Shown here: positions 16,666 to 27,400 of the stretch, one piece after another | Position numbering within the stretch: the first letter of the stretch is position 1 | How the letters are laid out: each line of letters opens with the position of its first letter | Virus record (IMG/VR): IMGVR_UViG_3300027749_000063 | Span: 35,220-99,219 of that record | Origin: a virus | Direction: 5' to 3' (one strand) | Length of the DNA stretch: 64,000 bases | Translations under genes and position numbers: made by a program | The notes under the pieces: model-generated | Seen by the model: only the letters and a program-made list of their open reading frames with translations | Database searches by the model: none | What the model was told of the DNA's origin: nothing

Positions 16666-19600
16666 ATGCCAAACGATCCTAAATACCCTACACTTGCTCC
16701 TAACGTAGGAAGATTTTCTTCCAAAACAGTAAAGTTAGGAAATACTGCCCAGTCTCAAGCTTTGGCAAACGAAGGAATTATTGCTCAAAATAATTCTATC
16801 TTTCTTGCTCAACAAAAACAACAACAGGAAGCACTTAGAAGTAAAGCAGCTAACGATGCTAAGATTGATGGAGCATTGACAACTGCAGCACAAATTAATT
16901 TAGAAAGCGTAGGATCACTTAGACCAGGAATGTTCTTTTCTCCTCCGTCTACTAAAGGAACAATGGGTCCTCAGTTGACTACAGAGTATCAGTTAGTTAA
17001 CCAAGAGAAAAATAGATCTAAACAAATTCTTACAGAAAGCTTTGGAGAGAAAGATCCTATCTCAGAAGAGTTAGATAAAAAACTAGGTCAAGCAGAAGAT
17101 GAATTAAATACTTTTACTTCTAGAAAACAACAAGGTTCTGCTATTACCAGTGTAGGAGCAGAAGCAGGAGGAGGAGCAGGAGGATTTTTACAAGACTTTA
17201 TTGCAGAGAAGGCTTTAGGACAAGACACTAGTTTAAATAAAGAACAAGAATTAAAGAATACTATTGCTAATCTTAAACAGAGTCAAGCAACTATAAACTC
17301 TTTTAAATCCGATCTACAACTAAAGAAATTTACTACAGATTATCTTACTGAGTTAAAAGGACAAGGTAAGAAGTTTGGAGAACAAGAAGCAGCAACTCTA
17401 ATGCAGAAAGCAAAAGAGATTACAGCAAACCAAAGACATCTTACCAGAGGAGACGATTTGTATGATGACAACACATACAATACTTATATAAAAGACTTTC
17501 AGGGAAAGAATGATTTCTTTGACTGGAGACATACAGACATAAGTTTAGGTAATGCAATAAACTCTGTTTACAATCAAGTAAAATCTGCACAAGGTCCTGA
17601 GAGAGAAGAGTTGGTAGGAGTTCTTAACCAATTACAAGGTTATAGTAAAAGACATGAGGGTTCTAACAAAGACGCTTACGATCATTACTACGGGGGATCA
17701 AAACAATACTACAAAGAAAATACTCCTTGGAAAACTTATTTAGGTAACCAAATTGGAGGGGGAGTTGGAGAAGGATTATACAATGCTTTAGGTACAATAG
17801 TTAGTACTTCTCAAGATCTACTAGGATACCACTCTGCTGCATTTGCTTCTAGACAAGCTAAGGATAAATACTTTTCAGCTGATATGCTTCAAGCGGACTT
17901 AGATGGAGATGGTAGGATTACAGAAAGAGATCAAGACATTAATGGTCAATATCAGTACATTGGAAAGAATGTTACTTATATAAAAGCAGGAGATGGACCA
18001 GATAAAAAAGGAAAGGGTGATGTAGGTTTTATTGGGCAATCTGTTTTAGGAGCTTCTGTAAGAACTCTTGCAGAAATGGCACCTACTTTATTACTTACTA
18101 GGGGTATGATGGCAGCAGGTGCTGGCATGCGAATAGCAACCTTTGCTCCAGTTGCTTTAACTTCTACTATTCGTTCTTATGAAGAGAATCGTAAGTGGTT
18201 CAAAGATAAAGGCACTGCAGCTTTAGTAAGTGGTATTCAAGGAATTATTGAAGGAGCAACTGAATCTATTGTTCCAGACATTAGTTACTTTATGGGTAAC
18301 AAGTCTTTAGGAACAAAAGCTTTAAACAATAGTAGTAGAAAATATTTTACAGCTCAAACTTTAGTTCCTGAGTTTACAACACTTTCTAATGCGGGTAAAA
18401 ACTTTCTTTTAGGAACAGTCTATGCAGGAAAAGCTTTAGGTAAACAAACTTTACAAGAAGGTGCTGAAGAAGAACTTTCGATGTTTGCTAACTATATCTT
18501 AGATAAACAACTTGAAACAAAAGATGATCTTTATGGAAAGAGAGAACAGGAGTTAGATGATAGCAGTGTAGAAGGATTCTTTAAGTCAGTAGCAAAAACA
18601 TTTGTTGAGTCTGCAGCTGCAGGATTACTTATGTCTGGTACTGCTATAGGAAGTTCTCGTACAGAAGATAGGAACTATATGCGATTTAACATTGCAAATA
18701 ATCCTGACCAATTTAAAACAGAACTAAAAAGCCAACTAGAAGCAAAGAAGATTACACAAGATCAGTATAATAAAGGAATTTTGGAGACAGGTCGCTTAAG
18801 TCAATTACAAGAACAAGCGACAAGTACTATGATGAATCTAGTAGACTCAGAAAATCTATTAGAAGATCATGACAAACAATACGAATACTTTTCTAAATTA
18901 CTTACTAGAGATGATCTATTAACTAAAGTAGATTACAATGCTTTGTCTGAAACAGAAAAAGCAGAATACGTTAAGAAAGTAGAGACTGTAGAAAAAGAGA
19001 TAGATAGCTTTGAAAATTCAGCAAGACAGTATGCAAACATGCCTAAAGAAGAGAAAGAAGGCATACTGGCTAAAATGTTTCAGAAGAATCTTGAAACTGT
19101 AAAGAACACAAACAATCCTGCAGTACTTGCAAAAAACTTAAAAGCCATTACAGATGCAATTGAAATAGGAGAGAAAACAGGTAAAGGTTCTCAAGTAGCA
19201 ATCTCAGGAAGACAGCAAGTAAGAGAAGCTTTAGTAGGACAGATAGAAAGACTTCAAACTGTAGAGGATAATGGGAACACTGTATATGAGAATCAATTAT
19301 TAAATACTCCTATAGAATCTGCTGGAGAGTCTATGCAGATAAGTAATGCTGTTAAGTTAGAAAACCTATTGACTGAGAATAAAAACTTAGTCAGCCCTGC
19401 AGTAAGACAACAGTTACTTGGTAAGATTGCTCAGGCTTCTAGTGTTGCAAGAGAAAGACTTAATAGCCTTTCTAAGAAAGAACAGAAGAAAGTTATTGCT
19501 AGAGAATTAGCAAGAGTAGAATTAATATACCCTGGTACTGCTTTTAATAAAGAAAGATTAAAGACATTATTTGGTCAAGACTTAACTCAAGAAGAACACT

Positions 19601-21378
19601 CAGAAGTAATACAGCAAGCTTCAGTTATAACTGCTAGAGAGAAGGAAACTCTTAAGGACGAAGACATATTACAACCTCAAGACGAGGATATAACATTAAA
19701 CTCTTTACTTAAATCTATTGAAGCTACTCCTGCAGAGATTCAAGTAGAGAATGAGATGGGTAATGTAGAAACAAAAAGAAATGAAGAAAGAGTTACTAGG
19801 GAGCGTAGAGCTGTTATGTCTATTCCTAGAGCTAAATCTAAAGAACAAGCAAGAGGTAGAGTTAAAGCTATCTTTAAGGTACTAGGTTATGATACTGAAC
19901 AAATAAATAAAGCTTTAGAAGATCTTAACAAAGTATTTGATAATCAAGAAGTTACAAGTCCAGGTGAAATCTATGAAGGATTTCTTCGCTTCCTTGACTC
20001 AAACTTATTACGTTCTTTACCTGATAGAGCTATTACAACTTCAGAAGATATATTAGCTGAAGAACCTATAGTAACAGAAACAGTAACTCCTCCTATAGTA
20101 ACTGAAACACAGACTTCTGTTGTATCTGAAGAGGATGCTTTATTTGGAACTAATGAAGAGATTGATGCTCGTAGAGGAGCAGCAGAAGTTGTTGTAGAAG
20201 GTCCTACAATAGATGCAGCAGACGAAGTGATAACTGAAACTCCTATTCCTGTAGTGGATCCATTAGATGGTTTAGAAGTAGTTGCTGCAAAGAGTATAGA
20301 TTCCCCTAATCTAGTGGCAACTGTTCCTACAGTATTTACAAATAGTAATGCAGTAGTACAAAGTTCTATTATGAGAACGATCAGTCAATCCTTAGAGTCT
20401 TTTAATCTAAAAGTAGTAGATATGTTCTCTTTTATAAGAGAGACTTTAGGAGAGTCAGCTATGCCTACCTTAGAGAACATCTATAATAATCTAACAGAGG
20501 CGCTTAAAACAAACGACACAGAAGCTATTGCTAGACTTAAAGAAGAGTACTTAGCTGTATTTAGTGGTAGTACATTTGCTAATGAGCAGTTAGAATATAT
20601 CTGGAAAGCACAATACGTAAACGGAAAACCTGATGCTTCCATTCCTTTCCAAGACTTAGCTTATGTTACCAATGGACAGTTTGCTACAGCATACCAAGGA
20701 GACGAAGTAATTGTTACTGCAGTAAAAAAAGAGACAGGAGAAGTGTTTACTTATAATGCAACTGTAACAGGCAAAGTAAATGAATCAAACCAAATCGAAG
20801 TAAAGACTCGTAAGGGTAATATAGTTTATATTAAGAAGAGCAACCTCCAAACTATTGCTCCTAGAACAATAAGTGTAAGAGCAAACTTTAATCAAACTAA
20901 CTCTATTATGATGACTGCAGTAGATAGAACTACTGGAGAGATTGCTAAGTTTAATTCTAACGGAAAAAGAGATGCTCAAGGAGATACACAGTTAAATACA
21001 TTTGTTCCTAGAGAGAATGACGCTATGAAAGAAGTAAGAAAAAGTCTTGCTTCAGGTCAACCTGTTGCTCACACTCTTCCTATACATGCAGGAGCAAGAA
21101 TCAATAGTGCTTTTGCTTATGAAAAGGGAAAGACTTCTGTTTACTTAACAGCTTCAGTTACAGGAATTAACACTGACATACAAACAGTAGCACCTGTAGA
21201 ATTAGATGTAGTATCTGAAGAAATAGTAGAACCACAAGTAACTTCTACCTTAAGTAAAGACGAATTAGACATTCTTTCTTTTGATACTAGTCAGATAGAC
21301 AACCTAGAGATTTCTGAAAATCCTATAAATCAAAGTGATGCGAAAGAGATAGAGGATGCAGCAAGCTGTAAACTATAA
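16666..21378 (+). CDS. Large ejection/virion protein with hydrophobic segment and EF-hand-like loop, 1570 aa
   Basis: The gene lies directly before the virion RNA polymerase. Residues about 170-180 are a Gly/Ala run. An EF-hand-type loop, DLDGDGRITERDQD, starts at D411. A hydrophobic Ala/Met/Leu-rich stretch covers about 468-502 (LAEMAPTLLLTRGMMAAGAG), and a second lies near 650. Long Gln/Glu/Lys helices fill about 690-1080, and an acidic Pro/Thr/Val linker follows (about 1115-1215). The C-terminus is AASCKL. Hydrophobic segments plus coiled coils fit an internal ejection protein that could line a membrane channel. I see no enzyme motif. The homologous position in crAss-like genomes is also a giant virion protein. 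Confidence 0.6.
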   Translation: MPNDPKYPTLAPNVGRFSSKTVKLGNTAQSQALANEGIIAQNNSIFLAQQKQQQEALRSKAANDAKIDGALTTAAQINLESVGSLRPGMFFSPPSTKGTMGPQLTTEYQLVNQEKNRSKQILTESFGEKDPISEELDKKLGQAEDELNTFTSRKQQGSAITSVGAEAGGGAGGFLQDFIAEKALGQDTSLNKEQELKNTIANLKQSQATINSFKSDLQLKKFTTDYLTELKGQGKKFGEQEAATLMQKAKEITANQRHLTRGDDLYDDNTYNTYIKDFQGKNDFFDWRHTDISLGNAINSVYNQVKSAQGPEREELVGVLNQLQGYSKRHEGSNKDAYDHYYGGSKQYYKENTPWKTYLGNQIGGGVGEGLYNALGTIVSTSQDLLGYHSAAFASRQAKDKYFSADMLQADLDGDGRITERDQDINGQYQYIGKNVTYIKAGDGPDKKGKGDVGFIGQSVLGASVRTLAEMAPTLLLTRGMMAAGAGMRIATFAPVALTSTIRSYEENRKWFKDKGTAALVSGIQGIIEGATESIVPDISYFMGNKSLGTKALNNSSRKYFTAQTLVPEFTTLSNAGKNFLLGTVYAGKALGKQTLQEGAEEELSMFANYILDKQLETKDDLYGKREQELDDSSVEGFFKSVAKTFVESAAAGLLMSGTAIGSSRTEDRNYMRFNIANNPDQFKTELKSQLEAKKITQDQYNKGILETGRLSQLQEQATSTMMNLVDSENLLEDHDKQYEYFSKLLTRDDLLTKVDYNALSETEKAEYVKKVETVEKEIDSFENSARQYANMPKEEKEGILAKMFQKNLETVKNTNNPAVLAKNLKAITDAIEIGEKTGKGSQVAISGRQQVREALVGQIERLQTVEDNGNTVYENQLLNTPIESAGESMQISNAVKLENLLTENKNLVSPAVRQQLLGKIAQASSVARERLNSLSKKEQKKVIARELARVELIYPGTAFNKERLKTLFGQDLTQEEHSEVIQQASVITAREKETLKDEDILQPQDEDITLNSLLKSIEATPAEIQVENEMGNVETKRNEERVTRERRAVMSIPRAKSKEQARGRVKAIFKVLGYDTEQINKALEDLNKVFDNQEVTSPGEIYEGFLRFLDSNLLRSLPDRAITTSEDILAEEPIVTETVTPPIVTETQTSVVSEEDALFGTNEEIDARRGAAEVVVEGPTIDAADEVITETPIPVVDPLDGLEVVAAKSIDSPNLVATVPTVFTNSNAVVQSSIMRTISQSLESFNLKVVDMFSFIRETLGESAMPTLENIYNNLTEALKTNDTEAIARLKEEYLAVFSGSTFANEQLEYIWKAQYVNGKPDASIPFQDLAYVTNGQFATAYQGDEVIVTAVKKETGEVFTYNATVTGKVNESNQIEVKTRKGNIVYIKKSNLQTIAPRTISVRANFNQTNSIMMTAVDRTTGEIAKFNSNGKRDAQGDTQLNTFVPRENDAMKEVRKSLASGQPVAHTLPIHAGARINSAFAYEKGKTSVYLTASVTGINTDIQTVAPVELDVVSEEIVEPQVTSTLSKDELDILSFDTSQIDNLEISENPINQSDAKEIEDAASCKL

Positions 21379-21408
21379 TAATTAAGTTTTAAAAGTATCA
21401 AACTAAAG

Positions 21409-21416
21409 TATATTTG
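21409..21416 (+). promoter_or_regulatory. TATATTTG -7 element right before the RNA polymerase gene
   Basis: TATATTTG ends 5 bases before the ATG at 21422. At N19 upstream the sequence is TTT rather than TTG (within AGTTTTAA). If this is the promoter, the mRNA would start at or next to the ATG, making it leaderless or nearly so. Confidence 0.55.
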
Positions 21417-21421
21417 TAAAG

Positions 21422-24400
21422 ATGGCAAAAATAAACTGTCCTGATAGGGGTAATAAAGATTTCTTAGATTTAAGTAATGCACTAGGCAGTGATGCTTTAG
21501 CTAAATTTATATGGTATAAGAATAGCAACCTTCCTTTGAATCAAACAGAGGACGCAGAAGGAAACATTGTACCTAGTGAAGTATATGATCGTATATTAAA
21601 TGAAGTTGCAGAAGGTAATGAGGCACAAGCTTTAGCTATGGTCTCTACTATGTATCTTCCTAGTTTCCAAGAAAAGTACAGAGAAGAAGATCCAGCCTTT
21701 ACAGTTGACTACATAAAACAAGAAGTACAAGATCATCAAGACAAAGCAGCTAAGAGACAAGGACAACTTATAGAGGAAAAGATAATTCCAGGTACAAAAA
21801 CTCTTTACATTCAAACACCTGAAGGAGACATTGTATACACTCAAGAAGAGGGTAAGGAAATCTTTGACAGCTTAGAGTATTTATTGGCTACAAAGAAAAG
21901 TTGGAAAAGTACTATTGATGCTTTGAAAGAAAGATTCGAAGACATTAGAACTAAAGTAAAAAACTCTACTGTAGATCCTAATGTTATAGTTACACCCCAA
22001 GATACTCTAGTAGGAAAAAACCTTGTTAACATTTTAAAGAACTGGCCTCAAGTAAAAGCTTGGTATCTAAGTCAAGAATCTGTATTTGGATTAGAAGCAA
22101 TAGATGATGAGGTTAATCAAGAGATAGGTAACAGTCCTTACAATAAGAATGCGCATGACTCAAGTCAGATGGATTTGGCTTCATCCCAAGTTATCAAACT
22201 AGTACAAGCTTTACCTAAGTACAATAAACTAACTACACAAGATAGAAAAGATATTAAGTCAGGTAAGAAAAGTATATCTGACTTTCAAGTAATAAGTAAC
22301 ATTACTGGATTTCCTGTAGTAGGGAACTTCTCTACTAACTGGAATGTACTTACTTCAAGTCTATCAGGAATAACTGAATACCCTAAAATTCTTGCAGAGT
22401 TAGCGGTAGTAGCACAAGAGTATCCACAGTTTAATGATATGGTTTCTTTGCTTCCTGAAGAGGATGTGCAAGACGTAGATCTAAACACAGCAAACTTTGT
22501 AGCTTCTTTTGTACAGACAGTCTCTATGCCAGAGATTCTTGCATACCAACTATCTGTTAAAAAACTTACAGGTTCTACTGAATCAAGTAACTTGGTTAGT
22601 AAAGTATTCCAACTAGGTACTAGAACAACTGATAACCTAGTTAGATACTTTGATGAGGATTACTTTAAGTCTAATCCTAAATACGGAACTGTAAATGACA
22701 AAGGTGAGACAGTTTTAAATGTACCTAAGTTATTAGAAGATTTTAGTTACATAAAGAACATCAAACAATTCTTTGCAGGACGTAATAAACTTACAAATGA
22801 GAAGGGAGATTATACTCCAGAAGGCAAAGAGTTATTACAAGGGATACATAAGTTCTACAATGCCTTAGGTATTATTCCTACTAATGCACTTTACCAAAAA
22901 GATAAGAAAGCGCTTTATGACTTTTTATCTGATACTACTTTTACTGTAAGAGAACTGTATGACAAATTAGAAGAGAGTATAGATAACACTTCTATTACTC
23001 AACCTTTACAATTTTTAGGTAAGTCACAAGGATCAGGTAAAGCACTAGGACCTAAGTTTGATGCTATTAATGCAGTTGTAGGATACTATGGTAAATTTGA
23101 AAGAGAGTTTGCTTCAGGTTCTTACTTTAACTCTGAAGATAAACTTCAGTACAATAAAGTACAGTACTTCTACCTTACTCAAGTAACTAATGCTTTAAAC
23201 TCTGTAAAGAGTTATAACGAACTTATAGCTAAGCCAGAGTTTGCTCACCTTGATGTTAGATTGAATCCTAATATTATAGGATCTCTTTGGTTAGAAAAAA
23301 TGTTTGGTATTACTGTTAAGGATAAAACCTTACCTCAGTTATACAAAGAACTTAATTCAGGTAAACAGTTTCCTAGACTTAAAACACAGTTTAGTAAACA
23401 AGACTTTAAGATTAACATTGTAAACTTCTCAGGAGTTAAGGTTGAAGCAGATTTAAAAGACGGTGTAACTACTACCGAACTTACTTCTGAAGATAAAATT
23501 ATACAGGATTTTGCTTCTTTCTTCCAAGAAGGTATGACAGAGAACATCCGCTTTGGAGACAAAGGAACTTCTTATGCTACCATGACCTCAGGTAAAGTAG
23601 AAGAAAGAATGTACGTACCTTTAGATCCTGCAGTATTAGGTAGTAGTGAAAAGTCTACTGTAGTAGAAAAAGTACTAGCAGACCAATTCAAGGCTTACCT
23701 AACTTCAGAGGTAGCAAGAGTACTCAACATTCTAAATAGCGATAAGAAGCACGTATACAATACAAAAGGAAAAGAGTTGTTTATATTCAAAGACATCCTT
23801 CCTAAAGAAGATTATGCTGACTTAACTAGTAACGACAAAGCAACTGTTATAGCAGCCTTTACTCGTGTTAGTGATCAATTACCTACTCACTTGAGTAAGT
23901 ACTTTGAAACACAAACTGCTCTCTACAAACAACGTCTAATAGAATCTACACTAGGAGACAAGAGTGCTATTACTGATAACTCTACTGAACAACAGAAGGA
24001 TCAAGACTTAGCAAATATGTTAAATGCTTTAAACTTTGCTAATCCTGCCTTGTTTAAAAAGAATAAGATTACTCCACAAAACTTAGACTACGTTATAGCT
24101 AACTACTTAAAGAATGATTTCATTCATAAGGTAGAGTTTATGAAAGTCTTTGTAGGAGACATTGCTAACTTCCAAGTTAAGGGAGACTTTCGTGAGGTAT
24201 TTAAACGTATTCCTTTTACTTCTTCTCCTGGATTTGTATTCCAAGACAATGCTGCTGTAATGGCTTATTTAAATAATAGTGGGAACACTAATGGTTTATA
24301 CAAAGCATTAAGAGGAGCAACTCAGAAGTTTCGTAAGACAGTTAGAACAGTTGTCTTTAATGATGTAAATACATTTAGTAAAGAAGACTGGCCTACTTAC

Positions 24401-27400
24401 AGAGCAGCTTTAGGACTTCCTGATACATTAGAGTACCAAGAGTATGTCAACTCTCCTAAAGAAGCAGATGCTCAGGGTTTAGTTAGTTTAGATTTTTATC
24501 GTAACTACATACTAGGATTAGGTCAATGGTCTCAAGAACAAGAAAACGCTTACTTAAATGAGATTGAAATATTTAAAATCTTAAACAAGAAAGATAAAAC
24601 TGAAGAGGACTATGCAAAGATGCAAGAACTCAAGGACAGTACAAACTATGTAGGATTTCCTCCACTTAAGTTAGGTCACTACGGAGCTATTGTAGAGGAT
24701 CCCAAGTTAACTGCCTTACATAAGTATTCTTTGGCTCCAATGATTCCTTCTATGATTGCAGGAACTCAATTAGAGGAGTTGAATAAGCAAATGATTGCTA
24801 AGCAAATTGACTATGCAACATTTAACTCAGGTTCTAAAGCTTCTAACTATGGAGATGCCTTAGACTTTTATGTACCAGATGCAGACAATGCAGGTACACT
24901 TAAAGTAAACCCTAGTATTAAAGGAAACAACATTACGTCTTTACACTTAAAGAATCTTAAACAACAGCAATACATTGCTCCTAAATTTAAGAATGAGGCT
25001 ACACTTTCTACACAGATGGTTAAGCTTATCTTTGGTGACTTTTTTACTGCAGGAAACCTAAGCAACTTGAATGCAGGTACAGCTAAGACAGTCCAAGATT
25101 TATACAAAGAGTACGATCAAGTGCTTGGTAATATCATTGGAATAGAAGAAGCAAACTTATTTAATAAGATAGGTTTGACAAGAGATTCTAGTGGAGCTAT
25201 ATTAGGATTTGATAATAAGAAGTTCTATAACTTCCTAAAGAGTGAGATGGAAAAAAGAGACACTAGTCAGTCTCTTAGGCGTTACATCCAATTAGATGCA
25301 GCAGGAAACTTAAAATATCCCTTAGACGCTACTAAGAATAGAGCAGAGATAGAAAACATCTTATTGTCTATTATTAATAACAAGATTATCTCACAGAAAC
25401 TTCACGGAGAGTCTTACATCCAGATGGCTTCTACAGCTCAGGGAAGTACTAGATTTACTAAACCTACTGAAGAACAGATTAAGAAGTTTGGAATTAATGG
25501 CTTAAGATTCTATCGCAAAGGGGTAAATGGTACAGAGCCTGCAGATGTTAAGATTGCGTTTAATCCTAAGAAGCATGCTCCTCTATTAAACTTAACCTTT
25601 AAAGGACAAAAGATTGGTACAGTAGAAAGACTTAATAAAATTCTAAAGTCTAATAACAAAGAAGCAACTGATTGGGTAGATCAACATACAAAACAACTTA
25701 CTTTAGTAGGAGTACGTATTCCTGTACAGGGTTTAAATTCTATGGAGTATTTTAGAGTAAGAGAGTTCTTATCTACTAGTGCAGGTCCTGTAATTGTAGT
25801 TCCTCCTCAAATTATTGTTAAGGCTGGTTCTGACTTTGATATAGATAAGTTAACTATGTTTGAACCTAAATTGGATCAAAATGGTCAATTAATTAATGAT
25901 GCAGGTTTTACATTAGAAAATTATAATAAAGCATTACCAACTAAAGCTGAGTCTGTACGAATATTAAAAACTTTAAGAGCAGCTAAACAATCTCTAGTTG
26001 AGACCTTAGAAACTATTCCTTCTTATTTAAACAAGAAAGAATTAGAGAAAGAGATAAAAGAACTTAACGAATCTATGTCTTCTACCGAGGAGAACATAGG
26101 CAAGTTTGCTAATACAAAAATGAACTTAGAAGAACTTCAGGCTTTAATGTCAGAAGGATCTACTGAGAAAGAAGACTTGATTAAACAAAAGATAGAAGAA
26201 GTTAAAGCGTTAAGTAAGTCTGGAGAATTAGCGGGTGCATTATCTGCATTGAAAGCACTCAAAAATGAAATTGGAGATTACTCATCTGCTGTGTCTAACG
26301 TAAACAACTTTAAGGACGGTAACGTTAACAGACTTATAGATGTGTTTACTTCAGTTATCTCAATGCCTGAGAACTATAACAAGTTAGTTCTTCCTAATAC
26401 AAACACAATCTTAACAGAGATCTCTGACAAGTTAAATCAGAATCCAATTACTTCTACTGGTTTGTTTAGTCCTCTTACATCTAATCGTGTATATGGAGAC
26501 AATATCGAGTCTAAGAAAGCTTTGGGTATTGACGCTAAACTTAACACTATGCAGAAGGAGTTCCAAATTGCAGGCTTAGTTTACAATAACGAACTCTCTG
26601 GATTTTATCCTTTTGATGCAAACAGAGTAAACGGAGGTATTAGCTTAGGAGAACAAACTCTTACAGATGGAACTGTTATCTCTAGGGTAATCAGTGAAAC
26701 AATTAACGGGCACGTAGATATTGCAAAAGAAGATTGGATTATTCTTTTAGGTTTAGATAAAGCTAAGACTCCTCTTTTTCATGCTATGATTCTTGCAGGT
26801 ACTCCTGTAAGAACTGCTTTAGATTTTTTGAACAAGCCTTTAGTTAAGTATGTACTTAAAGAATCTAACAGAGGTCTGTTGTTTAAACAAATTGGAATGA
26901 GAAGAGGAAGACCAGTTAGTATGACATTTAAGAATGTAATGGTGCAAACATTAAAAGACTTAAATGTATCCGACAACACTAAGTCTTACATTAATATTGC
27001 AATAGATACTTTTAGTAATAAAGATGTAGTTAAGTTTAAACCTTTGATGATGGATTTAAATCGTTTCATCACTGAAGGTGGAGTTAACAATGAATCAGAT
27101 AAACAACAACTAGAAGATTTGTTTAACTTGTATATAATTAAAGAGTTACAAGGATCAGTTCAACAGTTAACTAGTTTAGTAGATTACAACACTAAGAGAT
27201 TCCAAAACTCCTATCAAGTAAAAGCAGATGCAATTACTTACGGCAGAGTAGTAGAAAGTTTTAATAGAGACGGTTTAAATAAACTTACTCAACAGTCTGC
27301 TTTATCTAACTTTAACCAAGCAGGAACAGTTCTTTCCCTCATGCCACAAGTATTTGATGTATCTAATCATCCTTCAGTATTAGATGCTATTTCTCAATAC

